Assembly: GCA_963691815.1 (NCBI GenBank)
Contig: OY829648.1
Span: forward strand, 13,983,473 to 14,047,472
DNA: 64,000 nucleotides
From: Echiichthys vipera
Taxonomy: Eukaryota; Chordata; Actinopteri; Perciformes; Trachinidae
Direction: 5' to 3'
Shown here: piece after piece, positions 53,770 to 64,000 of the stretch
Numbering within the stretch: position 1 is the stretch's first letter
Layout: each line of letters begins with the position of its first letter
Program-made: the position numbers and the translations under genes
Notes under the pieces: generated by a model
What the model saw: the letters and a program-made list of their open reading frames with translations, nothing else
The model's database searches: none
Told to the model about the DNA's origin: nothing

Positions 53770-55833
53770 TTTTTAATCACAACTGATATCATTTTCATTG
53801 CAAAGATCAAGTGTTGTGGATGAAACAGAGTTCAGACCAGAGGAGAGTTCAGTTCAGTGCACAAATGAAAACTAACTGCTTCAATAAATTAAAAATGTAC
53901 CACACAGCATTTCCCTTGTGACGGTGAATTAAAACATAGCGTGGCTAACGGAGAGGCGGGGTCACAAGTCATGCAGTAACACGTGGAAAATACAGACAGT
54001 AAATAAACACCATTCACCCACAACAAAGTAAGGCCAAGGCAGAGAAGAGGTCAAGGGAACACTGCAGTATTCATCCGACACACCAACATCTCATGACATT
54101 TATATTCTAGGTGTGTTTAAGACGTTTGTCCCCATTTACTCCCACGCCCTTTGTGTTATTGCCCATTTTAAGACATCCAGTGTTTGAATGCTGCAGTGCT
54201 GGCTTGACCAAAATCTGAACACGGCTTTAAAAATGTCTGTTTAAGTCAGATCACATTGCTGCAATCAGCGAAAGGTCAAATCCAGCGTGTTTTCTACTGA
54301 TAAAAAAGGAGTAAAGGGGGAGCTTTATCGTGTCATGATGTGTTGGCGTTTTACTTTTACGCGCTTAACACACGTGTTCTGATTAGACAGACATGTTTGT
54401 TGCATGTGACCTTTCTTTAACATGAGTCAACTTCGCCAACATGACTTTTTTTAATCAATTAAGGATTTAAAAAGACTTTTAAAGACACATCAAGTCACAC
54501 AAAAACACAACTACAGAAAAAGGTGAAAAAAAGTAAGGAAGACAATCTCAAAGTGGAATCTGGTTTTAAATTTCTATTATATATTAAATAGGGAGATTAA
54601 TACATACAATAATGATTTGGCAGGGATTTTATTCCATTCCATCAAATGTTTCTTTTAATCATTTCACTACCAAGGAAACTGCATTAGGTTAATCTAAACA
54701 CTACTTCACATTTTATTTAGACAACTCGTCTTGCACGTAAACGATATTTGTGGAGTCAGTTTCACTGCGCATTTAAAAAAGGATTAATTCAGATTTTTTT
54801 TTCGAGTCAGTCTCAATACAACACTCATAGGCCCAGACATGAAATGATAAGTGGATCGACAGGAAATCGCTTCATTATCAAGCACACATGACAAAATGTT
54901 AAATGTTTAATCATTTGTATTGTAAATTTTATATTTTTGTCATTTGTTCTGTTAGTTTCACTGTAAAAAAAAAATGTCATCTTGGGCTGCATTGGACAAA
55001 GCACATTTTTTGCTATTTTCTGACATTTTATAGACTAATTGATTGATGACTAAATCAAAAAAACAGATGGGCAGATTAGACAATAATGAAATTAAAGGTT
55101 AGTTGCAACCCTGAAGAGCTGGAAAATCTGAAGTTCACCTGAAGCTGAAATGAGGCCAAGAGAGTATTTCATAACAAACATTAGAAAGTGTTTTTGCACA
55201 AAACGAGGACTGTGGATTTAGGATGGCGACTAAAAACTCTTCAAACGTCCCAACGGCAATGTGAGTATTGTATTGAAGCAGACTGAAAAATGTGAACCTG
55301 TCCTTTAACAACACATCTCTCGACAAAAGGAATTCTGGGCTAAACTCTGTGTGGTCAGTTTCTCCCTGTAAGCTGCCTGAGACAACACATGACGCCGGTT
55401 TGGCAAAACGATCACACGTACAGTAAACTGAGATGAGGAAGAAGGAGTGATCGCCAACATCAGAAACACACGTGATCCGTCTAGGAGGTGTGTGACATCC
55501 CTCACAAGAGTCAGGTAATGAAACATTTCTGACACCAGGAATTATTTTTAAGTGAATGACCAGGCATCTGTGTTGATGTCGACAGGGAGAGTGAAAAATG
55601 ATTCCTGATTATTCCGGTCTGTGAGACCAAATGGACTGAGTAGGCAGCAGGACAGGATCTGACATCATAGTTTGTGGATCAGAATGAAGGAAATGGAAAA
55701 AATTCTGCTGGTTTGAAACCCCATCGTGAAAACAGCAGCTCGGCCCAGCTTCTGCGTTCTCACCGCTTAAAGTTCCTTGATTTGACGAATCGGTGGAATT
55801 TGGAAAAAAACAAAACAAACTGTGTCGTGCCCC
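53770..55833 (-). other. Probable ncln 3' UTR
   Basis: Sequence between the ncln stop and the minus-strand poly(A) signals. It contains one MITE copy at 54890-55115 and no supported coding frame. The extent is inferred from signal position only. Confidence 0.4.
54890..55115 (-). repeat. gggctgcaac-type MITE, reverse orientation
   Basis: On the minus strand it starts CAGGGTTGCAACTAACCTTT and continues with TCATTATTGTCTAATCTGCC and AGTCTATAAAATGTCAGAAA. It lies within the probable ncln 3' UTR. Confidence 0.65.
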
Positions 55834-58800
55834 TTAATGAGTCTTCGTCTTGGGTTGAGTGATTCTACGGACGACACTGTACAGGACTCCGAAGTTCTGT
55901 AAAAAAGGAGCACAAGACAAGTCTTTTTCAGATTTTCACCTTTCAACAAAGTTCTCTGTTAGAGAATGACTGAGGTTGTGCCTTTTCTATGAACAACTAA
56001 TTTTAAGATACACTAAGTAGTAGTGAAAACGTATCACTTAATCTACCATCACCTTTTAAGTTGATGCATTAGCAAACAGTTGCTTATTTACACATCCATC
56101 AGTTAAAGAGCAACAAGATCATGTATTTGAAGTCCTGTCTCTGGCCACCCCTTAAGTCCAATATTTACTCTCCTTTAATGTCTGCTCTGATCTCCACCTC
56201 CACCTCCTGAGGGAACTGTCTGAGTTTTAAGCTGCTAAATTCTCCACTGTGTTCAGCAGCTGGTTTCTAACTGTCGGCCTGCAGCTGAGCAATAGTTTAC
56301 AGTGGGTCTTCAGAGATTATTTGCTGAAAAACTGCTGTGGATAAAAGAGCATTAAGAGTAAATGTACAGACCAGACAGCTGAATAATGAGCTGAAACTAT
56401 TCAGGTTAAAATTCTCTGTAGGTTCACCCCCATTGACACACCGTAATTGTAAAATAGCGGTTAAAGCTGCCTTAAACATGTAAAACTGACAGCACATTTA
56501 TGTAATGTGGTGCATGTCTGAAAGAGGCTACAGACTTACTGCAGGAACACAGACTTACCTGGATAGCAAGATACATCATCCCTAAGTAGGCTGCAATGCA
56601 GACAGCCAGCAGCAAGTCAAAAATAGCAGGCTTCACTCTGAGAGGTAGAGAGAGAGACAGACACACACAGAGTGATTATTACAGGAGAAATCTTTGACAT
56701 GTGATGGCTGTTTTTGATGTTTGGATTTGACCCATACAAGTAAAAGATAAAAGCCTGACAAACAGTTAACTGAGGACTAATTAAAAGCAGATGAGAAAGC
56801 CTTGAGACAAAGCTACATTAAATCAGCATGAACTTCATTAAAGACTCTCAGAGGAGGAAGAGCAGCTCATTACAGCGTACCTGTAAGCATTCATAGTCTG
56901 CTTTAGCTGGTCGTAGAAAACAAACTCTGGATCCCTGAGGACGAGAACGTTAGATAATATTAGATCGGTTGTTTCTAGAAATATACAGGAAGGAATTATT
57001 ACAGTAAATTCTGTGACAATATATATATTATATTAAGCATCTAAATTCTGACGTCAATGTCAAATATAACTAAAATCTTTCCATTGGTGGTTCAATCACT
57101 GAATACACATGGTCACAAACACATCAACGTTTAACAGAGTGATGTCTGATTTATTAAGGAATATTAGGATACTTAGATTTTTCAAAGACCGTTACATCAG
57201 ATGGAAAGACGAGATAATAAAAAAGGGAAATGTGTGCAATACATAATATTTTCCCCAAATCAAGTATTAACCAGCCGTTCTAGCCTTTTAATCTGTATCT
57301 TTATTGTTATAGTACCAATTTTGTATTAATCTTTTCGGTCGCCTCCACCATTTTCTTTACCTTTTGTCAGCTTTGACGTAGTGTCTCTTGACATCTTTGA
57401 GGTAGTGTCCCAGGTGATACTCCAGAGTGGACACCACGCTGCTGTCTTTGTCCACCAGCTGAGCGGCTCGGGGCTGCGCTGTGAGCCAGTCCACCACTGC
57501 TGATAGCTGCTCGTCCTGCACCTGCTGACGCAATGGACAAAAACTGCGTTAAACGGAGGCGAAACAACCATCAGAGTCTGTTTTTGGAGGAATATGAAAG
57601 ATTCAGATTTAACAAAAAAGGTACCAAAATAGCAATTTTGTGGAATTCAACACAAATTATGTCCTGATAAAACTACCAAAAATACAATTGTTTTTACTGC
57701 CGTTTCTTTTAAGATCTATTACTGTGGTGCCCACACAGTTTATTGACTTACCATCTGTTCAGTGAAGATCTGCAGGTCTTCAGGAGCGCCCTGTGCAGCG
57801 GAGTACACAAACAACAAAAATGTCAAATCACAGGCAGAAAACAGACGAAGCATATAACACTATCTCTATCTGTGTTTTACCTTTTCAGTGAGGTTGTAGA
57901 TGACCCTGGCCAGTGCCTCTGCTACTAGCTTGGTGTTCCTGCTGAGTTTCGTCACATCGACGTGAGGCCTGTAAGACACAAACGCAGGTGCACACAGTTA
58001 GAGACGGTAAAATACTGTTAACACAAGGAGAGAAACCAGAAACTGCAGAAAGCGAGAGAGGAGAAACCAATTACAGAGCATCCATTTCCACACAGGTGGG
58101 CTGAATACAGAAAGTTTGAGAAAAGAAGACAGAGCAAATATCAAATCACCTGATTGGTCAAGTGTGAAATTGCAACACAGAACCAATAAATGGTTTCCTA
58201 ACAGACAGAGAGACGAGGAGATGGATGGCTGCAGGAGCAGTAAAGGATGAAGGGATGGAGAGTGGAAAAGAGAGGACAGACGGTGTTACTGCCACACTCC
58301 GACAGCATCAAATCCAAAACCTCACATGCTCATTCCTTATGACAAATGCATAAATACAGCCATGAATGATGTCAAATATCAATCTAGCCCTCGCAACACA
58401 GGGTCTATATCGGCACCTGTGACATGAATGAAAATGACTGGCAGCTAGAATGGAAACTATTTCCTTTCGCTGATTCAGAGACTTGCAGTAATGAACCCAC
58501 CCAGCAGGGGGCTCTCCCGCTCCATGGCGAGAGGATGGGGACACTGACCGCACGTCCATGATGCTGGAGCGCTGAGCCAGGCGGTGGGAGGGCAGATGGG
58601 ACAACGTGAAGGCCGGCAGCCGGCGGATCCCAAAGCGCTCATGCTCCCATGCCAGCATGTCGTCAGCAAGGTTGATTTTCTTGTGGACCATGGAGAACTT
58701 GACCTCTGGGTACTGACTAGCAGCCACCTGGGAGGAAATGAGAAATATAATCCTGAATTATAGTCTATATTCTATGTGCCGCAGGTCAAGAAGAGCAGAG

Positions 58801-61800
58801 CAAAACTGATTCAAACTGCTCGTATCACGAAAAAACTTGTAAAGGGAATATATGTAGGGATCCAGGACATCAGAGCCCCTTTTAACATGTTTTTGTCCAT
58901 GACGGATAGAAACAGATATCTGACTGAGGTGTATGGAGCCTTGAGGTTCTTACCATCTCTAGTTCTTTGAGTAAAGAATACTGAGGAGTTCCCTCTTTAG
59001 GAGGTTTGGACACATGGAGGTGCAGAGAGTCTCCGTTCCCCAGAGTGTCCAAACACAACACAAAGGCTACGTTGTCCTGCAGCAGACTGGAGTCTATGGA
59101 GAAAGGGAGGGAAAGGTTTGGACGACATGGAGACGTTAATGATTACATTGAAAAAAGAAAGAAGGGCACATGAGATGTTTAAAACAGATGTATCACCAAA
59201 TATTATAAATAGAGCAAAAACTAGGATTGGTTCTATCCAACTAGGAGTCTATTATTTTGTTCCGATCTGCTTTAAAATTAAAATGTAAACGCTTTGTCTA
59301 CTTTCTAATGGGAAACATCCTATGGTTAACAGATGTAGTGTACTTCTATGTATCTTTTCAGACTGGTAAAGGGAGCCTGGTCTTGATTTTGCATTTAAAA
59401 AGTATTAAATGCAAACAATTGTCTTCAGATTTTTAGGATAGTATTAAAATTGAATCATAGCCCCATCATTGAATATCAAACCAAATTCAGCTGAATGAAC
59501 ACTTGACCTCCCTTCTGTAAGCACTATACGGACTGAACAGTACCTGTATGGTCCAGATTGTCCTCCAGCCAACGTTTGGTGCCCTGGTAGTTGAACTTCC
59601 CTCCACCAGATACAAAGAACAGCAGGTTGTACCTGAACACACAACATGATTCACTTATGAGACACATCTTCAAGAACATGATGATAGAGTAGAGCTGGGC
59701 GATACGGCCAGACTCTTCTATCCCGATAAAGACCTTTTTATGTCTCAATAATGATATTTACCAATGTACCATGTTTTCTAGTCATTCAATAAATAAATAG
59801 TGTCTATATGAAATAACCACATGGTAAAGCCTATGTTTTTATACTCCTGTGTGAATTAAATACTTGACAAAGGAAAAGTTCTCATTGTGTTAAGAACTTG
59901 TGCAAAATGAACACAACGTGCAAGAATGAGAAAAGTTTGTCCGATGGTTTTTCAACATTGTGGTTGAAACTATATAAAAAATGTTAATGTTACACATTTT
60001 TATATAATTTTGATGAGATGTATATATTTATACTGGGCGATATGATGATTCTAATTAGAAAACCAAAACTTCAATTTTCAAGCAATATTCCCTCGGGTAC
60101 CCCAGATAATATGTTCTGAGCTGCTTATTACTGTACATTTAGACGACATAACTGTGTATAACAATATCTCGATATGTGACTTCATCACGACATGATTCCA
60201 CTGAAAATGATCAATTATCATATTGAGTCATCACCCCACCTTTATGATGGAGGATGTGTGATGAAACGATGTTTGGACACAGTTACCAGAGATGATAGTG
60301 AAGTGTTGTGTTGAATTTAAGCCTAAACAGACAACTGTGTCTTCCATAAAGTTGGATTTGACAGTACAGTCCATTGCTCCTTTACTAACCTCACATTATA
60401 TTAAGACATCAGCGTGAGCCTGTACCATATTATCGACCGCTTTAAGTGTTTAACACAGTCCGCTGTGATTCTTACTTCCTGCAGAGAGCACAGATGATGT
60501 TCGGTGTCGATCTCAAAAGCATTTGGAGCAGGACACTAACATTAAAAACACTTTTTCTCATGTTCAGATGATCCACTGAGGTCAGTAATCAATACTACTT
60601 CTGCCTTTTCATCATGTACATAGATCTGCCGCATTTCTTCGACATAAATATTTTAAACCGTCATTTAAAAAAAATGTTTGCACTTTATCTAAAATGCTTC
60701 AATTCATTCCCATCAGTGTTTCCTCTTTAGTCATTTTGCAGCAACGGAGCTGATTCACACAATCGTTAAATATCCTCTGCTCTCGTGTTTCACGCTGCAC
60801 ACACAACACGGAGCAGAAGTGTTTGGATTGTTTTGGAATAAGGAAACAACGGATGTAACAGACGAACCAGCTTTAAAACTGACATTTTCTTTTTAAATTA
60901 GTTTTATGTATTGGGTCTAATTTACGCTGATGTGACGAGTGGTTCATGTGGATTTAAAAATTAACAAATTAATAATTAAAATATTTAAAGAAACTTTATA
61001 GGGAAACTAAAAAAGCCCTCTATTTATTTTTACTATGTTGCATTTGCCGGTATAAACCTGCACTCTGCACATTAATATGTGTTATGTTTGTGTTGCATTA
61101 TACAACAGCATGCAGTTTGTCAAAATAAAATTAACTTCCATTTTTGGGAGGAACAGAAAAACAGTTGTGTGTGGCAGCATAGAGCATCACTGATGGGTTT
61201 GTGTTGTTATGAATGTGTCCAATAATCAGGATTTGTGCTTTTTAAAATGTATATAAAATGTTATGAAGCTCATGAGACACAAAATGATCCATAAACAGTT
61301 TAAACGTGAGTGCTGTCATCGTTACTCACCCTGCGTGTGTCCTCTTGTAGGTGTAAAGTTTTGAGAAGAGACGAGCCAGCTCTAGTAACATGGACACCCC
61401 GCTGCCGTTTGAGTCTGCTCCATACGAGAGCCACTGGACAGAACAACACGCACACAGTCAGATTACTTCTCCGTCCTGCTCTCTGTTTACTGACAGCTGT
61501 GTTGCATTACTGTGGTATTTCCTGAACTATTACAGTATAAAATTATAGAGACACCGTGTCTAATTAATGGAAGGAACCAAACCTTCAACGGTGAAGAAGG
61601 AAGAGTGATTTACACAGAAAGACAAAAAATGTCTTAACTGGAGAGACATTGAGGCTCCACAACTTCTGGACGCAGAAATCATCAGACAATTTCAAGGAAC
61701 AGAAAGAGACGTGGTTGTTTGTGACCAAATTAATAAAACCGGCTCTGTGGACGTGGTATAATCCATGTCCTCCCTTCTGCACACTCTCCTGTTGTGTGCT

Positions 61801-64000
61801 AGATGTGTGAGAAAGAAACACCAAACTGTCTCCGGACCTGATTCTGCTGACATTGTCGGGGGTTCATATGTGAAAACTGCTTTAGGGACCAAATTTAACC
61901 AGATCCTACAGTTATTTGCTGACTATGTATTTGTATTCAGCTTTAAGTATGTTTTTAATGAGTCAGGGATTATTCGTAAGAAAAAAAAAGAAGAAGCAGT
62001 GAACATACTGGAGCAACACCAAAGGAGTCGTAGTGAGCAACCAAGACGATAGTGGGCAGGTCCTCTCCTCCAACTCCAGCCAGACGACCCTGGAAAACAA
62101 AAACAGCCATTAGATGAGTTACATAAAACAGAAGGAGCTGATCTTAAGCATGAGATTTAGTTGAACCCATTGCACCATTCGTATTATACTGTCTTGTAGC
62201 GCGACAGTGCAGAGTTGCAGTGGGTTACAGTCACGGTCGACCTCCTGTCCCCAAACCTCGGCATCTCCTAATCCCCTGCAGTGTGACTAAACCACTTTCT
62301 CCTTCTGGGTTTAAGCTCAGATCAGAAAGCCCTGAACTACTTCACTCCTGCTTTGTTTTGCACCTGTTCTAAATCAAACAGTGTAATCTAAAACTATCTT
62401 CAGACAATGACCAAAGCTTTATAAATAAGGGCTAAAAAATATAGTCTCAATTTAACCTGAGCAGGCATATTCTGCACTTCATTTTAATCCACCTAGATTT
62501 CACAATCCAGGGCTTTCAGTCCACACAATTGTCTTTGTTACAGGATTTAAGGCCACCCCACATGTGCAGAAAACACACACTGAGAACTAAGATAGCAGCA
62601 CACACACTACTACCCTAGTCCAACAACACAATAACAGTGTAGCTGTGTAACTCTTGTCTTAAGCAAAGCCTTCTCAAATGCCTCTAAAATAACTTTTTGG
62701 CAATTAATAGTATTACCAGAACTCAAAAGACACAAAACAAGCTTAAAGGTTGAGTTATCAATACCCCAATTAACATTATTTACCTTGTCAAAAGGAAGAC
62801 ACTTGCCACAGTTGCATTCATTCATTCATTCATTCATTCATTATCATCGCATTATAGCCACGGAGTTTCTGAAACATCTGACTTGAGAAAAGGGTTGAAA
62901 GTCTTAATGGTGCAACAGATTATTTTACTAATTAAGATGAGGATTTACTGATATAATCAAATAATAAAACAACATTTGATTTCCTAAAATACAGAAATGT
63001 AATTTAACAATGAAGCCTTACCAAATCAAGAGCAAAGGGGAGTGTTTTTAGATATTTTGCAAATTATCATGAACTCCCCGTACAGGAAACATTTAGATCG
63101 TGTAAACAGTGAATCCAGTTTTTCCTGGGACCTGAGCTTCAGGCCTGTAGACTGTGGCAGTAAAGTGGATTGAGCACCCACAGGGAAAACTACGCCGATT
63201 AAAGCTCACACAGAAAGGACCAAGGTGGAGGTAAATCCAGGGCATTCTTGCTGTGAGTCAACAGTCCTAACCACCAAGCCACCGTTCTGCCTGATGTTAC
63301 TGTAACATTATCCTGCAGGCCTCTGTGTAGTGCTTCTGAGGATTATTTCTGTGTGCAGAAAACTGCTTGCACTTTGTTTGGTTTTCAAGTTGGCTCTTCC
63401 AAAAACTCCAAAACTAGTTTAAAAACAATATAAGAACAGAGTTTACAATACTGAAATATGTAATTTGCAAAAACTGACACCTTAAATTACTAGCCACTAA
63501 ATGTTGTTACATGATAGCATCACTTTTTAGAAAGCATCCGGGTACAGTACAGTTCAGATTGTGGTGAAGTCTCCTCACCTCTAGACTTGTTATGGCCCAG
63601 TCATTGATAGCTTTACTCTGCGCTCCACTGGTGACCATCTGGAAACCGTTGGCCGTGGCCGTATGCAGCAGCACTACAGAAATGAACAGAAAATATATTT
63701 TAATCAGACCTTTGAAGTGACCGACTTTCAGCATGCCCATCCCACATTACCAACTTTCCTTTCTGTGTATGATAGGATGACTTTTGGTTATAGATGTACA
63801 TAAAATGTTGTGTATAATGCAGACAGGTGGACAAATTGGACCCGGCCGCAGGTCCAGTCTAGAAGGAGCGACTCTCTACCTTCAGCTGCTGATAGGGAGC
63901 CCTGTGAGGAGGAGGAGGTCAAGGTCTGGGTGTATATCGACAGCAGCTCATCGTCCTCCATGGCAAAGTAGACGGGGACGATGGTCTCAGTGGCCAACAT
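55834..64000 (-). CDS. ncln: Nicalin, 13 exons, N-terminal part beyond the right edge
   Basis: Nicalin is an ER type I membrane protein with an M28-peptidase-like lumenal domain; it acts with NOMO and TMEM147 in membrane-protein biogenesis. Exons 5'->3': 64000-63880, 63673-63579, 62089-62009, 61433-61330, 59632-59544, 59093-58954, 58727-58549, 57968-57881, 57790-57752, 57524-57361, 56934-56881, 56637-56559, 55896-55834. Borders and phases fit; the window holds 1296 nt, 431 aa plus stop (human about 563 aa). Landmarks: PTIVLVAHYDSFG, LSYGADSNGSG, LLFFVSGGGKFNYQGTKRW, LADDMLAWEHERFGIRRLPA, EFVFYDQLKQTMNAYR, a membrane segment (AIFDLLLAVCIAAYLGMMYL) and a short lysine-rich tail ending PKTKTH. 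The catalytic Glu pair of active M28 enzymes is absent, as is typical of nicalins. The ATG at 63998 is probably an internal Met. Confidence 0.96.
59693..60240. repeat. One or two nested hAT-type MITEs in an ncln intron
   Basis: GAGCTGGGCGATACGGCC at the left and ATTGAGTCATCACCCCACC at the right are weak inverted repeats. A second internal start, ACTGGGCGATATGATGATTC near 60033, suggests a related element inserted beside or inside the first. The end type resembles the MITE at 21989. It lies in the intron between the exons at 59632 and 61330. Confidence 0.5.
60241..61329 (-). other. ncln intron sequence without clear features
   Basis: AT-rich, unique-looking intronic DNA. I see no repeat end, microsatellite or exon in it. 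Confidence 0.6.
62090..63578 (-). other. ncln intron with a tetranucleotide repeat
   Basis: A 1.5-kb intron. It contains the ATTC tandem at 62814-62843. A weak MITE-like block (GTGCAACAGATTATTTTACT) is near 62909. Frames here have no splice support. Confidence 0.6.
62814..62843. repeat. (ATTC)n tetranucleotide microsatellite
   Basis: About seven ATTC/CATT units in an ncln intron. Confidence 0.9.

Noticed and set aside
63998..64000. ATG at the right edge as the ncln start
   Set aside because: The nicalin family has about 130 more residues before this Met (MLATETIVPVYF is internal), so the exon continues outside the window.

Overview
The window is nuclear DNA of a teleost fish, probably a percomorph-type ray-finned fish. 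The clade is inferred from the repeat families and from protein similarity recalled from memory. There are no operons. Coding sequence is broken into short exons with GT/AG borders, CA, CT and TA microsatellites are everywhere, and many degraded fish-type transposons are present.

Three genes can be read exon by exon. (1) cope, coatomer subunit epsilon, + strand, 10109-17361, ten coding exons, complete (302 aa). (2) cers1, ceramide synthase 1, + strand, 19406-49787, seven coding exons, complete (368 aa), with a first intron of about 20.1 kb. (3) ncln, nicalin, - strand, thirteen exons between 55834 and the right edge. Its N-terminal part lies outside the window, and 431 C-terminal codons are present. 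In every case the exon phases close and the joined reading frame is open.

Layout: 1-10 kb is non-coding, with MITE relics, a cluster of MYB-like motifs and a CA repeat. 10-17.6 kb is cope, starting at an ETS/YY1/TISU-like start region. 18.4-19.4 kb is the CpG-richer cers1 promoter. 19.7-39.8 kb is cers1 intron 1, full of microsatellites and transposon relics, with a perfect 39-bp CCAAT palindrome and a consensus RFX X-box. 39.8-49.8 kb holds cers1 exons 2-7; intron 5 carries a degenerate hAT transposon with a recognisable BED zinc finger and 8-bp target duplications. 49.8-53.7 kb is the probable long cers1 3' UTR, including an antisense LINE reverse-transcriptase relic. cers1 and ncln converge tail to tail, with opposing poly(A) signals about 40 bp apart near 53.71-53.77 kb.

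The three products all act at the ER or early secretory pathway: COPI retrieval (cope), ceramide synthesis in the ER membrane (cers1) and an ER membrane-protein biogenesis factor (ncln). This looks like chance neighbourhood rather than co-regulation. No GDF1-type TGF-beta frame was found downstream of cers1. I found no new multi-gene system. The most notable items are the hAT/BED relic, the intron-1 palindrome and X-box, and the abutting 3' ends.
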